NCBI GenBank assembly: GCA_002419215.1
Contig: DIFQ01000108.1
Coordinates: forward strand, 1 to 55,477
Source of the DNA: Syntrophaceae bacterium UBA5744
GTDB taxonomy: Bacteria; Desulfobacterota; Syntrophia; Syntrophales; UBA2192
Direction of reading: 5' to 3'
Length of the DNA stretch: 55,477 nucleotides
The notes under the pieces: generated by a model
Seen by the model: only the letters and a program-made list of their open reading frames with translations
Told to the model about the DNA's origin: nothing
Databases searched by the model: none
Part shown: in pieces, positions 25,081 to 32,944 of the stretch
Position numbering within the stretch: position 1 is the stretch's first letter
Layout: the number at the start of each line of letters is the position of its first letter
Program-made: the position numbers and the translations under genes

Positions 25081-26229
25081 ATGCTGGAAGCAATCCTTGC
25101 CGGGTTGGGCGGACTGGTCGTCGGGTTTAAACTGTTGTTTGTCAACTGGCAGAACCTGATCATGATGTTTGTCGGCGGAGGGCTGCTGTACCTGGGCATC
25201 AAGAAGGACTGCGAGCCCCTGCTCTTGGTGCCGATCGGGTTCGGCTGCATCCTGGTCAACATCCCCCTGTCGGACGTCATGCTCAAGGACGGCTTCATCC
25301 GGACGATCTATGATGCCGGCATCGACACGGAGCTTTTCCCGCTCCTGATCTTCATCGGGATCGGGGCGATGACGGACTTCGGTCCCGTGCTGGCGCAGCC
25401 CTACACGTTTCTGCTGGGGGCGGCGGGGCAGTTCGGGATCTTCCTGACGCTGCTGCTGGCGCTCGCGCTGGGCTTTCCGAAGCTCGACGCGGTTTCGATC
25501 GGCATCATCGGGGCCTGCGACGGCCCGACGGCGATCTACGTGACCTCCAAGTACGCCCCGCACCTCTTGGGGGCGGTGGCCGTGGCGGCCTATTCCTACA
25601 TGTCGCTGGTTCCGGTGATCCAGCCGCCGATCATGAAGTTGCTCACCACGGAGAAGGAGAAGAAGACGGTCATGAAGTTCACGGCGAAGCCCGTCTCCAA
25701 GACGACGAAGCTGCTCTTCCCGCTCGTGATCACGATCGTGGGGGGTTGCATCGCCCCGAAGGGCTTGCCGCTGCTGGCGACGATCATGCTGGGAAACCTC
25801 ATGAAGGAGTCCGGCGTGGTGGCCCGCCTCACTGGGGCGGCCGAAAACGAGATCGCCAACGTGGTGACGCTCTTCCTGGGCCTCTGCATCGGGGCGACGA
25901 TGGCGGGTCCGGCCTTCATCCGGGCCGAGACGCTGATCATCCTGGGGCTGGGTTTCCTGGCCATCTGCCTGGACACGGTCTGCGGGGTGCTGTTCGGCAA
26001 GCTTCTCTACATCATCACGGGCGGCAAGATCAACCCGCTGATCGGCTCGGCGGGTATCTCGGCCTTCCCGATGGCGGCCCGCGTGGTCGCGAAGGTGGGC
26101 ATGCAGTACAACAAGAAGAACTACCTCTTGATGCACGCCATGGGAGCCAACGCCGGCGGGCAGATCGGCTCGGTCATCGCCGCGGCCGTCATGCTCTCCG
26201 TGCTGGCCGGCATGGGTGTCATCAGATAA
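25081..26229 (+). CDS. mmdB: Na+-translocating decarboxylase beta subunit
   Basis: This 382-residue polytopic membrane protein belongs to the OadB/MmdB/GcdB family, which couples decarboxylation of carboxybiotin to export of sodium ions. Hydrophobic helices run throughout, with the conserved IGACDGPTAIYVTSKYAP segment (the membrane Asp essential in OadB) and GVVARLTGAAENEIANVVTLFLG. The C-terminal MHAMGANAGGQIGSVIAAA is typical. It follows the delta subunit by three bases. Presence of this gene makes the complex an energy-conserving primary sodium pump. Confidence 0.93.
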   Translation: MLEAILAGLGGLVVGFKLLFVNWQNLIMMFVGGGLLYLGIKKDCEPLLLVPIGFGCILVNIPLSDVMLKDGFIRTIYDAGIDTELFPLLIFIGIGAMTDFGPVLAQPYTFLLGAAGQFGIFLTLLLALALGFPKLDAVSIGIIGACDGPTAIYVTSKYAPHLLGAVAVAAYSYMSLVPVIQPPIMKLLTTEKEKKTVMKFTAKPVSKTTKLLFPLVITIVGGCIAPKGLPLLATIMLGNLMKESGVVARLTGAAENEIANVVTLFLGLCIGATMAGPAFIRAETLIILGLGFLAICLDTVCGVLFGKLLYIITGGKINPLIGSAGISAFPMAARVVAKVGMQYNKKNYLLMHAMGANAGGQIGSVIAAAVMLSVLAGMGVIR

Positions 26230-26232
26230 AGA

Positions 26233-26269
26233 ACGGCGAAAGGCTTAAGGCGAAAGACCAAGGGCAAGG
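26233..26269 (+). repeat. Degenerate short-word array (GGCGAAAGG-type)
   Basis: Between the beta subunit and the biotin carrier the spacer reads as approximate repeats of GGCGAAA/GGCTTAA/GGCAAGG. It belongs to the class of low-complexity spacers seen at several other places in this window. Confidence 0.5.
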
Positions 26270-26321
26270 AAAACAACGCTTTTTGAAGCAAAAATAATTA
26301 AAGAAAGGAGGCGAAACCCCA

Positions 26322-26537
26322 ATGGCAATCGACGTCGTAGCCCCCATGCCCGGCACGATCAAGGAGATCATCGTGAAGGCGGGCGATGCCGTGAAGGAAG
26401 ACGAGGAGCTCATCATCCTCGAGGCCATGAAGATGGAGAACCCCATCGTGGCCCCCGGCAACGGCACCGTGAAGGAGATCAAGGTCAAGGAAGGGGACAA
26501 GGTCAACACCAGCCAGGTCCTCGTCGTTCTGGGATAG
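26322..26537 (+). CDS. mmdC: Biotin carboxyl carrier subunit of methylmalonyl-CoA decarboxylase
   Basis: A 71-residue biotinyl domain and nothing more. The biotinylation motif EAMKMEN places the biotin on K37. The surrounding PMPGTIKEIIVKAGDAVKEDEEL and VAPGNGTVKEIKVKEGDKV form the two symmetrical hairpins of the fold. It lacks the Pro/Ala linker that most MmdC/BCCP proteins carry before the domain, so it is a minimal carrier. AGAAAGGAGG precedes the ATG. It shuttles carboxybiotin between MmdA and MmdB. Confidence 0.93.
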   Translation: MAIDVVAPMPGTIKEIIVKAGDAVKEDEELIILEAMKMENPIVAPGNGTVKEIKVKEGDKVNTSQVLVVLG

Positions 26538-26549
26538 CGGGTTGAACCT

Positions 26550-26574
26550 CCCTGCCCGCCTTGTGCGGGCAGGG
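26550..26574 (+). terminator. Hairpin at the end of the decarboxylase operon
   Basis: CCCTGCCCGC and GCGGGCAGGG pair perfectly (ten pairs, five-base loop) 13 bases after the carrier stop. No T run follows, so termination may be factor-dependent or incomplete. Confidence 0.6.
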
Positions 26575-26671
26575 GCGGCCTCTCGCACCTCGAACGCTCT
26601 CTTTCTCGATTTTTCATGATGACGAGGCGCGGACCGGCCCGAAAAAAATTAACTTAAAGCGATAGACTTTT

Positions 26672-26699
26672 TTGACAAAGTGGAATAATCAAGCATAAG
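26672..26699 (+). promoter_or_regulatory. Sigma-70-type promoter for the permease gene
   Basis: TTGACA (26672-26677), a 16-base spacer and CATAAG (26694-26699) lie 45 bases upstream of the permease ATG. The perfect -35 box suggests independent transcription of the permease. Confidence 0.6.
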
Positions 26700-26743
26700 C
26701 TGAACACCCTATCTAAAAAATACCAATAGGGAGGGAAAAACAA

Positions 26744-28108
26744 ATGGAATTTTTGGGTGTATCCCTGGCGGCCTGGATGTCCATCCTGGCCCTGACCATC
26801 GTCATCATCATCAGCTGCGTCAACGAGCAGCTTCACGTCGGTCTACTCAGTATCGCCTTCGCGATCATCGTGGGGGCCGTCTTCATGGACATGAGGGCCA
26901 ACAAGGTCGTGGCGGGCTTCCCGCTGAGCCTCTTCATGATCCTCGTGGGCGTGACCTTCATGTTCTCCATGGCCCAGGTCAACGGCACCCTGGGGAAGAT
27001 CACCAGCTATTGCATCCGCCTCTGCGGCGGCAACATGTTCATTCTGCCCATCATCATCTACTTCCTGACCATCTTCATCACCACGATCGGCCCGGGCAAC
27101 ATCGCCGGCGTCGCCTTGCTGGCGCCCATCACCATGGCCATCGCGGGCCAGGTGGGCATGTCGGCCTTCTGCATGACCCTCATCGTCGTCGGGGCTTCCA
27201 ACTCGGCGGCCTTTTCACCCTTCGCCCCCACGGGGATCATCTCCCACGGCCTTGTCGAGAAGATGGGTTCCCAGATCCCCGATCTCTTCGTAAAGTACTC
27301 TCTCGACGCCATCGACTGGAAGGTCTACTTCAACTCCGTCATCGCCCAGGGCATCGCCGTCATCCCCGGCTTCCTGCTTCTGGGCGGCTGGAAGTGGATG
27401 ATGCACCACAAGGGAAAGACGGTGAACCTCGACGCGGTCGCCCCGAAGCCCGAGCCCTTCACCAAACCTCAGTGGTTTACCGTGGCCTGCATCGCCATCC
27501 TGATCTTTCTCGTTGTCGTCCCGGCCCTTCCCGGCATGAAGCAGTTCTTCCCCAAGTGGATGCTTCTCATGGCTGCAAACGTGGGCACAGTCGGTTTCGT
27601 GCTGGCGGGCTTCATGATGCTCTTCAACGTGGCCGACAGCAAGGCCGCCGTGAAGACAATGCCCTGGTTCGTCATCATGATGGTCTGCGGCGTGACCGTT
27701 CTCATCGGGGTCATGGAGAAGTCGGGCGGTCTCAAGGCCATGACCATGGCCATCTCCGCCTTCTCGGGCCCCACGACGGTCCACTTCTGGCTGGGCCTCA
27801 TCACGGGCGTCCTCTCGGCCTACTCGAGTTCCTCGGGCGTCATCATGCCGGCCTTCCTGCCGCTTGTGCCCGGTCTGCTCCAGACGGTTCCCGGCGCCGA
27901 TGCCGTCGGCATGATCTCTTCGATCAACGTCGGAGCCCACCTCGTCGACGCCTCGCCGCTCTCCACGCTGGGCGCGCTCTGCATCGCCTGCGCCGCCGAG
28001 CACGAGGACAAGCAGAAGCTTTTCCGCGATCTTTTGATCTGGGGGCTCTCCATGTCCGTCGTCGGCGCCATCATCTGCTGGCTCTTCTTCGGGATCCTGG
28101 GCATCTAG
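26744..28108 (+). CDS. Ion-transporter-superfamily permease, probable dicarboxylate carrier (MatC-like)
   Basis: This 454-residue integral membrane protein has about 11-12 hydrophobic helices. An N-terminal region resembles the MatC dicarboxylate carrier domain (LSIAFAIIVGAVFMDMRANKVVAGFPLSLFMILVGVTFMFSMAQVNGT), and paired SNSAAFSPFAPTG and YSSSSGVIMPAFLPLVPGL hairpin segments are typical of the IT superfamily. Position between the decarboxylase and fumarase genes suggests transport of succinate, fumarate, malonate or another C3/C4 acid. The specificity is inferred, and an SLC13-type label would be equally defensible. GGGAGGG precedes the ATG. Confidence 0.75.
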   Translation: MEFLGVSLAAWMSILALTIVIIISCVNEQLHVGLLSIAFAIIVGAVFMDMRANKVVAGFPLSLFMILVGVTFMFSMAQVNGTLGKITSYCIRLCGGNMFILPIIIYFLTIFITTIGPGNIAGVALLAPITMAIAGQVGMSAFCMTLIVVGASNSAAFSPFAPTGIISHGLVEKMGSQIPDLFVKYSLDAIDWKVYFNSVIAQGIAVIPGFLLLGGWKWMMHHKGKTVNLDAVAPKPEPFTKPQWFTVACIAILIFLVVVPALPGMKQFFPKWMLLMAANVGTVGFVLAGFMMLFNVADSKAAVKTMPWFVIMMVCGVTVLIGVMEKSGGLKAMTMAISAFSGPTTVHFWLGLITGVLSAYSSSSGVIMPAFLPLVPGLLQTVPGADAVGMISSINVGAHLVDASPLSTLGALCIACAAEHEDKQKLFRDLLIWGLSMSVVGAIICWLFFGILGI

Positions 28109-28132
28109 GATTCGATGTTTCCTGACAACATG

Positions 28133-28165
28133 AAAGGCCGGGGGGGGTTGCCCTCCCGGCCTTTT
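28133..28165 (+). terminator. Terminator after the permease gene
   Basis: AAAGGCCGGG (28133-28142) pairs with CCCGGCCTTT (28155-28164) and is followed by a short T-rich tail. It stands 25 bases after the permease stop. Confidence 0.8.
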
Positions 28166-28194
28166 CATTTGCAGATCCCACTGAGCGTAAATCA

Positions 28195-28389
28195 GGCTGT
28201 TCAAGAGGTCCCGGATGCAAGGCGCCCTGAAAAGACAGAAGTTAGGAAGCGATGAAGTTATGAAGATCGGAGTGGATGGAGGATTGTTTCCTTTTCTTAT
28301 CCGCTCTTCCTCACTTCTGATCTTCCGATCTTCGCATGCATAACGCCCGAAGACGCACTCAAGGCATTGCGCGTCCCCGGTCAACAGCC
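28195..28389. repeat. Dispersed repeat copy with its centre replaced by a short-word inverted array
   Basis: The ends GGCTGTTCAAGAGGTCCCGGATGCAAGGCG (start at 28195) and GGTCAACAGCC (end at 28389) match the two ends of the 120-base element at 29985-30104. The middle (28237-28336) instead holds a GAAGTTAGGAAG-type array followed by its approximate reverse complement. The right end abuts the fumarase beta stop codon. Confidence 0.6.
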
Positions 28390-28943
28390 TATGCTTTGCG
28401 GTACTTTTTCGCCCCTTCCACGTAGAGATCGTTGCCCTTCGTGTCGTTGATGACGACGACGGGGAAGTCCTCCACTTCCATGCGCTGGATGGCCTCGGGC
28501 CCGAGGTCCTCGTAGGCAACGGTCTCGGCCTTCTTGATGCTTCGGGCCAGCAGGGCCCCTGCCCCGCCGGTGGCTCCGAAATAAACGGCCTTGTAATTCT
28601 TCATGGCCTCGACCACCTCGGTGCCGCGGTTTCCCTTGCCGATCATGCCCTTGAGGCCCAGCTCCATGAGCTTCGGGGCAAAGGCGTCCATCCGGTAGCT
28701 CGTCGTGGGACCTGCCGAGCCGATGGGCTTGCCCGGTTTGGCCGGCGCCGGCCCCACGTAGTAGATCACCTGGCCCCGGATGTCGACGGGCAGCTCTCTG
28801 CCCGACTGGATGAGGTCGAAGAGCCGCTTGTGGGCGGCATCTCTTCCCGAGTAGATCACCCCCGTGAGGAGCACCTTGTCGCCGATTTTCAGTTTTTCGA
28901 CATCTTCATCCGTAAGCGGAGTCTTCAATTTGATCTCAGCCAT
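28389..28943 (-). CDS. fumB: Fumarate hydratase class I, beta subunit
   Basis: This 184-residue protein corresponds to the C-terminal domain of class I fumarases: KLKIGDKVLLTGVIYSGRDAAHKR, YYVGPAPAKPGKPIGSAGPTTSYRMD, MIGKGNRGTEVVEAM and FGATGGAGALLA. With the alpha subunit it forms the [4Fe-4S] enzyme that hydrates fumarate to malate. Two-gene class I fumarases are usual in anaerobes and archaea. It follows the alpha gene by 41 bases in the same transcript. The gene symbol is used for the subunit, not for E. coli FumB. Confidence 0.93.
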   Translation of the reverse strand: MAEIKLKTPLTDEDVEKLKIGDKVLLTGVIYSGRDAAHKRLFDLIQSGRELPVDIRGQVIYYVGPAPAKPGKPIGSAGPTTSYRMDAFAPKLMELGLKGMIGKGNRGTEVVEAMKNYKAVYFGATGGAGALLARSIKKAETVAYEDLGPEAIQRMEVEDFPVVVINDTKGNDLYVEGAKKYRKA

Positions 28944-28946
28944 CGT

Positions 28947-28980
28947 CTTACCTTCTTACCCTCTCACCCTCTTACCTTCT
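28947..28980. repeat. Degenerate CTTACC/CTCACC word array in the fumarase spacer
   Basis: The short gap between the two fumarase genes reads CTTACCTTCTTACCCTCTC followed by further near-copies. It is one of the recurrent short-word spacers of this genome. Confidence 0.5.
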
Positions 28981-28984
28981 GGTT

Positions 28985-29824
28985 CTAGAGGACGGCCTCC
29001 TTATGCCTCGCCGCATGACACTGGACGTTTACCGCCACGGGCAGGCTCGCGATATGGCAGGGCTCCACCTCGAAGAAGACATCGAGCGACGTCGTGTTGC
29101 CGCCGTATCCCATGGGCCCGATGCCCAGCCTGTTGATCCGCTCCAGGACCTCGACCTCGACTTTCGCCAGCTCCGGGTCGGCGTTGCGCTCGCCGATCTT
29201 TCTCGTGAGGGCCTTCTTGGCCAGCAGGGCCGAGCGCTCGAAGGTCCCGCCGATGCCCACGCCCACCACCGTGGGCGGGCAGGGGTTCGAACCCGAGGCT
29301 TCGATGCGTTTCAGGATGAAGTCCTTGATCCCCTCGAGCCCCGCCGAGGGCGAGAGCATGTCCACGCGGCTCATGTTCTCCGCCCCTCCCCCCTTCGGGA
29401 CGGCTACGATCCGGACCTTGTCGCCGGAAACAATGTCGAAGTGGATGACGGCGGGCGTGTTGTCCTTCGTGTTGGCCCGCGTGAAGGGGTGGCAGGCCGA
29501 TTTCCGGAGATAGCCTTCCCGGTATCCTTTTTTAACCCCCTCGTTGATGGCCGCCTTCAGGTCGCCCCCGACGACATGGACATCCTGTCCGACCTCGACG
29601 AATAGGACGGCCAGGCCCGTGTCCTGGCAGATGGGGGACTGCTCGTCCCGGGCAATGCGGGCGTTTTCCTTGAGTTCCCTGAGGACCTCCCTGGCGACAG
29701 GGGACTCGTCCGTCGCAATGCCCCGGTCGAAGGCCGCAAGGACGTCTTCACCCAGGTTGCAGTTGGCGTCAACGAAGAGGTCTCGGACGGCCTTGGTGAT
29801 CTCTGCTGCTTGGACTTCTCTCAT
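28985..29824 (-). CDS. fumA: Fumarate hydratase class I, alpha subunit
   Basis: This 279-residue protein is the N-terminal domain of class I fumarase. It supplies the cysteine ligands of the [4Fe-4S] cluster: SPICQDTGLAV, then SNPCPPTVVGVGIGG and a Cys near PCHIASLPVAVNVQCHAARH. RKSACHPFTRANTKDNTPAVIH and PKGGGAENMSR are further signature segments. It is cotranscribed with the beta subunit and provides malate/fumarate interconversion next to the succinyl-CoA/propionyl-CoA genes. The oxygen-labile cluster fits an anaerobe. Confidence 0.93.
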   Translation of the reverse strand: MREVQAAEITKAVRDLFVDANCNLGEDVLAAFDRGIATDESPVAREVLRELKENARIARDEQSPICQDTGLAVLFVEVGQDVHVVGGDLKAAINEGVKKGYREGYLRKSACHPFTRANTKDNTPAVIHFDIVSGDKVRIVAVPKGGGAENMSRVDMLSPSAGLEGIKDFILKRIEASGSNPCPPTVVGVGIGGTFERSALLAKKALTRKIGERNADPELAKVEVEVLERINRLGIGPMGYGGNTTSLDVFFEVEPCHIASLPVAVNVQCHAARHKEAVL

Positions 29825-29852
29825 CCTATTACCTCATGTTCTTTCACAAATG

Positions 29853-30162
29853 CCATTGGTTGGAATTCTGACGGCGAAGTAAGGCGTTCTTCGGTAACCG
29901 CTCTTATCGAAGCGGAGCGGCCGCAGCGCAAACTGTTTGAGCCCGAAGGGCGAGTGTGTGCGCCTGCTGCGCATCAAGATTCTCGGCTGTTGAAAACCGC
30001 CCATCTGCATCGTTGCCCTTGCCTTTCGTCGCTCAACGTACGACTTAGTACGCCTCGCTCCTCAGGGCTTCGGGCGCCTTGCATCCGGTCGCTTTTGAAC
30101 AGCCGGCAAAGAACAAGAGCGGTCGAAAAACGCCTTTTCGCAGGATGGATTCCGACTAATGG
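29853..30162. mobile_element. MITE-like element with about 50-base imperfect terminal inverted repeats
   Basis: The left arm 29853-29905 and the complement of the right arm 30115-30162 align over nearly their full length. Both begin CCATT-G-T-GGAAT and share GCGAA, AAGGCGTT, TTCG and ACCGCTCTT, with a few small gaps. No protein is encoded. A second repeat (29985-30104) sits in its middle. The structure resembles a non-autonomous transposable element or a large palindromic intergenic repeat between fumarase alpha and elbB. Confidence 0.6.
29985..30104. repeat. 120-base dispersed repeat with GGCTGTT...AACAGCC ends
   Basis: The element begins GGCTGTTGAAAACCG and ends CGCTTTTGAACAGCC, forming an imperfect inverted repeat. 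Inside are GGATGCAAGGCGC (minus strand) and GAGCGAGGCGTAC segments. A second, altered copy with the same ends is at 28195-28389. The pattern matches a common intergenic repeat type I recall from deltaproteobacterial genomes; I have not searched. Confidence 0.65.
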
Positions 30163-30170
30163 CCTCCCCC

Positions 30171-30830
30171 CTATTTCTTTGCCATCTTGAGGATCTCGGC
30201 CACGAGCTTTTCGATGCCCTGGGCCACTTTCGAGATCGTCGGGCCCAGCATGTAGGCCGGCGTCGTGACGATCCGGTTGGCCTCGTCGACGACGATCCCC
30301 TCGACGGGGGCCTGCACGTGCTTGCCGCCCATGGCCTCGATGGCGCCGGAGGCGCCGGGATCGTTTCCGATGGTGAGTTTCGGGTTTGCCGCACCGAGGA
30401 CCTTTGCGGCAATCACCGGGGCGATGCAGATGAAGCCGACGGGCTTTTTCGCCGCGTGTACTTCCTTGATGAGTCGTGCCACTTCCGGGTTTACGACACA
30501 GTCGGGGCCCTTCACGGCAAAGTCGCAGAGGTTCTTGGCCGCACCGAAGCCGCCCGGAAAAATCAGGGCGTCCAGGTCGGCGGCCTTCACATCCTTCATG
30601 TTTTTGATCTCTCCGCGGGCAATGCGGGAGGATTCGCAGAGGACGTTTCTCGACTCCGAACTGGGCTCGCCCCTGGTGTGGTCGATCACGTGCATCTGGT
30701 TCACGTCCGGCGCCATGCAGAGGATCTGCGCGCCTGCCTTGTCCAGAAAGTACAGGGTCAGGGTGGCCTCGTGGATTTCGGCCCCATCGTACACACCGCA
30801 GCCCGACAGAACGACACCGACCTTCGCCAT
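30171..30830 (-). CDS. elbB: ElbB-type DJ-1/PfpI superfamily protein
   Basis: This 219-residue protein matches ElbB across its length: KVGVVLSGCGVYDGAEIHEA, DVNQMHVIDHTRGEP, ALIFPGGFGAAKNLCDFAVKG, GFICIAPVIAAKVLG with the nucleophile-position Cys, and ITTPAYMLGP-like TTPAYMLGPTISKVAQGIEKLV. ElbB was named for an isoprenoid-pathway link and belongs to the glyoxalase III/DJ-1 fold; its physiological role is uncertain. It is a single gene with its own promoter. Confidence 0.93.
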   Translation of the reverse strand: MAKVGVVLSGCGVYDGAEIHEATLTLYFLDKAGAQILCMAPDVNQMHVIDHTRGEPSSESRNVLCESSRIARGEIKNMKDVKAADLDALIFPGGFGAAKNLCDFAVKGPDCVVNPEVARLIKEVHAAKKPVGFICIAPVIAAKVLGAANPKLTIGNDPGASGAIEAMGGKHVQAPVEGIVVDEANRIVTTPAYMLGPTISKVAQGIEKLVAEILKMAKK

Positions 30831-30924
30831 GGTCTACCTCCTGTGCTTCGTGGATTGATTTCAGAGACGGGGCAGGCCCTGGAACCCTTGATCGATGATG
30901 GATTCTCCTGCAACCCCGGGCAGA

Positions 30925-30954
30925 AATATAGATGAACAGGCTGAGGGGTGTCAA
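30925..30954 (-). promoter_or_regulatory. Promoter of elbB
   Basis: On the minus strand TTGACA (30954-30949), an 18-base spacer and TATATT (30930-30925) lie about 95 bases upstream of the elbB start. Confidence 0.6.
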
Positions 30955-30969
30955 CGAAAATGCGCCGTG

Positions 30970-30999
30970 AAGAAAGGACCCCGCTCGCCGGCGGGGCCC
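30970..30999 (-). terminator. Terminator after the first ABM-domain gene
   Basis: On the minus strand GGGCCCCGC and GCGGGGTCC form a nine-pair stem with one wobble, followed by TTTCTTC. It lies 31 bases after the stop of the gene ending at 31030. Confidence 0.75.
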
Positions 31000-31029
31000 T
31001 TCGTCACGCAGAGCAGGGGGTGCAGACCC

Positions 31030-31329
31030 TCAGGATGTCACTTTCCTGGGATACCTGTAGATCTCATACTCCGTCGGGGAGCCGATGAGGGCATCGATCT
31101 TTCCCTGGAGTGCCTTGCGCTCATCGGTGGCAATCCATTTTTTCCAGAAAAATTCATCTTCCCAGATGCTGATGACGAGAAAATCTTCGGGATTCTCACC
31201 GCTGTGCAGCGTCTCCCCGGAGATGTAGCCGGCCTGCCTCGAGGCCTCGCTTCTGAGCTTCGTGACCAGGTCCAGGAACTCCGTCTGTTTCTCGACCGGC
31301 GCTCTTCTCTTGATCATGACCTTGATCAT
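31030..31329 (-). CDS. ABM-domain protein (antibiotic biosynthesis monooxygenase fold), paralogue 1
   Basis: This 99-residue dimeric alpha-beta barrel protein reads MIKVMIKRRAPVEKQTEFLDLVTKLRSEASRQAGYISGETLHSGENPEDFLVISIWEDEFFWKKW. The GYISGET and W-W pattern are those of the ABM superfamily (heme oxygenase-like, quinol monooxygenase-like or stress-related). Function is unknown; no heme ligand is evident. GGAGGGATGG precedes the ATG at 31329. It is about 50% alike to the neighbouring gene by eye, so the pair arose by tandem duplication. Confidence 0.8.
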   Translation of the reverse strand: MIKVMIKRRAPVEKQTEFLDLVTKLRSEASRQAGYISGETLHSGENPEDFLVISIWEDEFFWKKWIATDERKALQGKIDALIGSPTEYEIYRYPRKVTS

Positions 31330-31591
31330 GTTCCATCCCTCCTTTCTCGCGAGCGGTGGGCGGCAACACAACCCACTTCCTGCATCGCATTCGGCTTCGG
31401 GCCCAAACCCGGGGAGACCGGCCATTTTGACCAACCGGGTTGCGGGGTGATTTGCTGTCTGATGACGGTCATGCCGGTCCCTTGCAGGGGCCGATCAACG
31501 CTTGCCGCCGGGAAATCGAGCCGGTAGAGCAGATGTCGTTGCAGGATCAGGAGATGCCACCGCGTCGGAAATTGAAACCAGGGAACGAGGG

Positions 31592-31945
31592 TTATTTCTT
31601 GGGATTGGAAGGTGACCGTTCCAGGTAGTCGCTGGGTTCGGCTTTGTGGTAGCGCTTTTCGGGATAGTGGTAGATGTCGTAGGTGGTCTTCTTCCCCAGG
31701 AGTTTGTCGATCTTGTCCTGCAGCGCCTTGCGGGGCGGGCTGGAAACCCACCTTTCCCAGTCTTCCAGGGTATCCCAGGTACTGATGACGAGGTACTCGT
31801 CGGGGTTGCTGACGTGGCGCATGGTCTCGCCGGAGATGTAACCGGGCTGCTTCGATACCATGCTTCTCAATTCCGTGATGAGGGATACGAGGTCCTTCTC
31901 CTTTTCAGCTGTCACCCATCGTTTGATCATGACTCGAATAGCCAT
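31592..31945 (-). CDS. ABM-domain protein, paralogue 2
   Basis: This 117-residue relative of the preceding entry reads MAIRVMIKRWVTAEKEKDLVSLITELRSMVSKQPGYISGETMRHVSNPDEYLVISTWDTLEDWERW, with a longer charged tail (KAEPSDYLERSPSNPKK). The start at 31945 has AAGGAGGTGA immediately upstream, a near-perfect ribosome-binding site. The 262-base gap to paralogue 1 contains no gene. It shares the unknown function of the family; the two may form a heterodimer. Confidence 0.8.
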   Translation of the reverse strand: MAIRVMIKRWVTAEKEKDLVSLITELRSMVSKQPGYISGETMRHVSNPDEYLVISTWDTLEDWERWVSSPPRKALQDKIDKLLGKKTTYDIYHYPEKRYHKAEPSDYLERSPSNPKK

Positions 31946-32067
31946 ATCCGTCACCTCCTTTCGTTGATACAGCATTCGGGCTTCCTGTATTTATCATTAC
32001 AACTGTAAGGCAGCGACTTCAAGTGTATAAATGGCGGCGCAGTCGAAAGGATGGCGGAAGGGAGGAT

Positions 32068-32910
32068 TCATCGCGGCATGGACTCGATGACCCGGCGGAT
32101 CCCCTCGCAGGCGCCGAACGGGATGCCGATGTGGTCTGCGGGGACGTCGTAATCGCGGGGATTGATCCGGATCAGGGTGGCCTTTGCCCCCCGGACGACA
32201 CCCTCCGAGGTCATCCGGACGGTTGCCACGGCCTTGCCGGCGCCCAGCTCCACCACGGCGAGACTGGCGCCGCTTCGGGAGAGTCCCTCGAGCCACCGGC
32301 TGAAACGGTCGCCCTGGCTTCGGGTGCGGTGCGGGATCCAATCCCAGTCATTGAACATGAGGACGTTGGGCCTCGCCAGCGATCCGCACTTCGCGCACCG
32401 CGGCAGGGGATCGCGCGCACGGAACTGCGTCTCGTCGACGTCCGGGTCCACGCCCCGGGCATCCCAGATGTCCTGAGAGCAGGGCCGCGAGCACTGCAGA
32501 TGGTGAATGGAGCCGTGGCATTCTTCGATCCGGTCTTCCTCGAAACCGGCAATCTGGAACTGGCCGTCGACGTTGGAGGTGAATGCGAAATACCCCCCCT
32601 TTTTCAGCCTGCCGATCTCCAGGAGCAGCCTGAACCCTTCGTGCGGAATCGTGCGCCGATAAAGGTTCAGCCGGTGGCCGTAGAACCCCCACGCCAGGGA
32701 CGGATCCCTCTGGAACCAAAAGGGGTTGGCCATTTCCACGAAGGAAACCCCCAGCCTGGCCATGGGCGGATAGGCCTTCCAGAACCCCTCGTTGCCCCGG
32801 AAGTCGGGCAGGCCCGAATCGACACCCATGCCGGCGCCCGCCGTCACGAGAAGCGCATCGGCCTCGCGAAGGACAAGGGCGGCCCGTTTGAGATTTTCCT
32901 GCAGGTCCAT
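32068..32910 (-). CDS. Sir2-family NAD-dependent protein deacylase
   Basis: This 280-residue sirtuin has the NAD-binding GAGMGVDSGLPDFRG at about residues 24-38, TSNVDGQF, the catalytic His in EECHGSIHHLQC, and a four-Cys zinc site (C in LQCSRPCSQ and RCAKCGS). The C-terminal AVVELGAGKAVATVR replaces the more usual GTS-x-V-P segment, and the zinc loop is long. These are features of divergent bacterial sirtuins, so the acyl substrate is uncertain; an NAD hydrolase role is less likely because the zinc site is intact. It overlaps nothing and is 34 bases downstream of the kinase-like gene on the same strand, so both probably share a promoter. Confidence 0.85.
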   Translation of the reverse strand: MDLQENLKRAALVLREADALLVTAGAGMGVDSGLPDFRGNEGFWKAYPPMARLGVSFVEMANPFWFQRDPSLAWGFYGHRLNLYRRTIPHEGFRLLLEIGRLKKGGYFAFTSNVDGQFQIAGFEEDRIEECHGSIHHLQCSRPCSQDIWDARGVDPDVDETQFRARDPLPRCAKCGSLARPNVLMFNDWDWIPHRTRSQGDRFSRWLEGLSRSGASLAVVELGAGKAVATVRMTSEGVVRGAKATLIRINPRDYDVPADHIGIPFGACEGIRRVIESMPR

Positions 32911-32944
32911 GGATGTGATGTGTCGTCCGGTTGGTTGAAGCGCC

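Noticed and set aside
29280..29300. GGGTTCGAACCC motif resembling a tRNA T-arm
   Set aside because: It lies inside the coding sequence of fumarase alpha, and no cloverleaf can be built around it.
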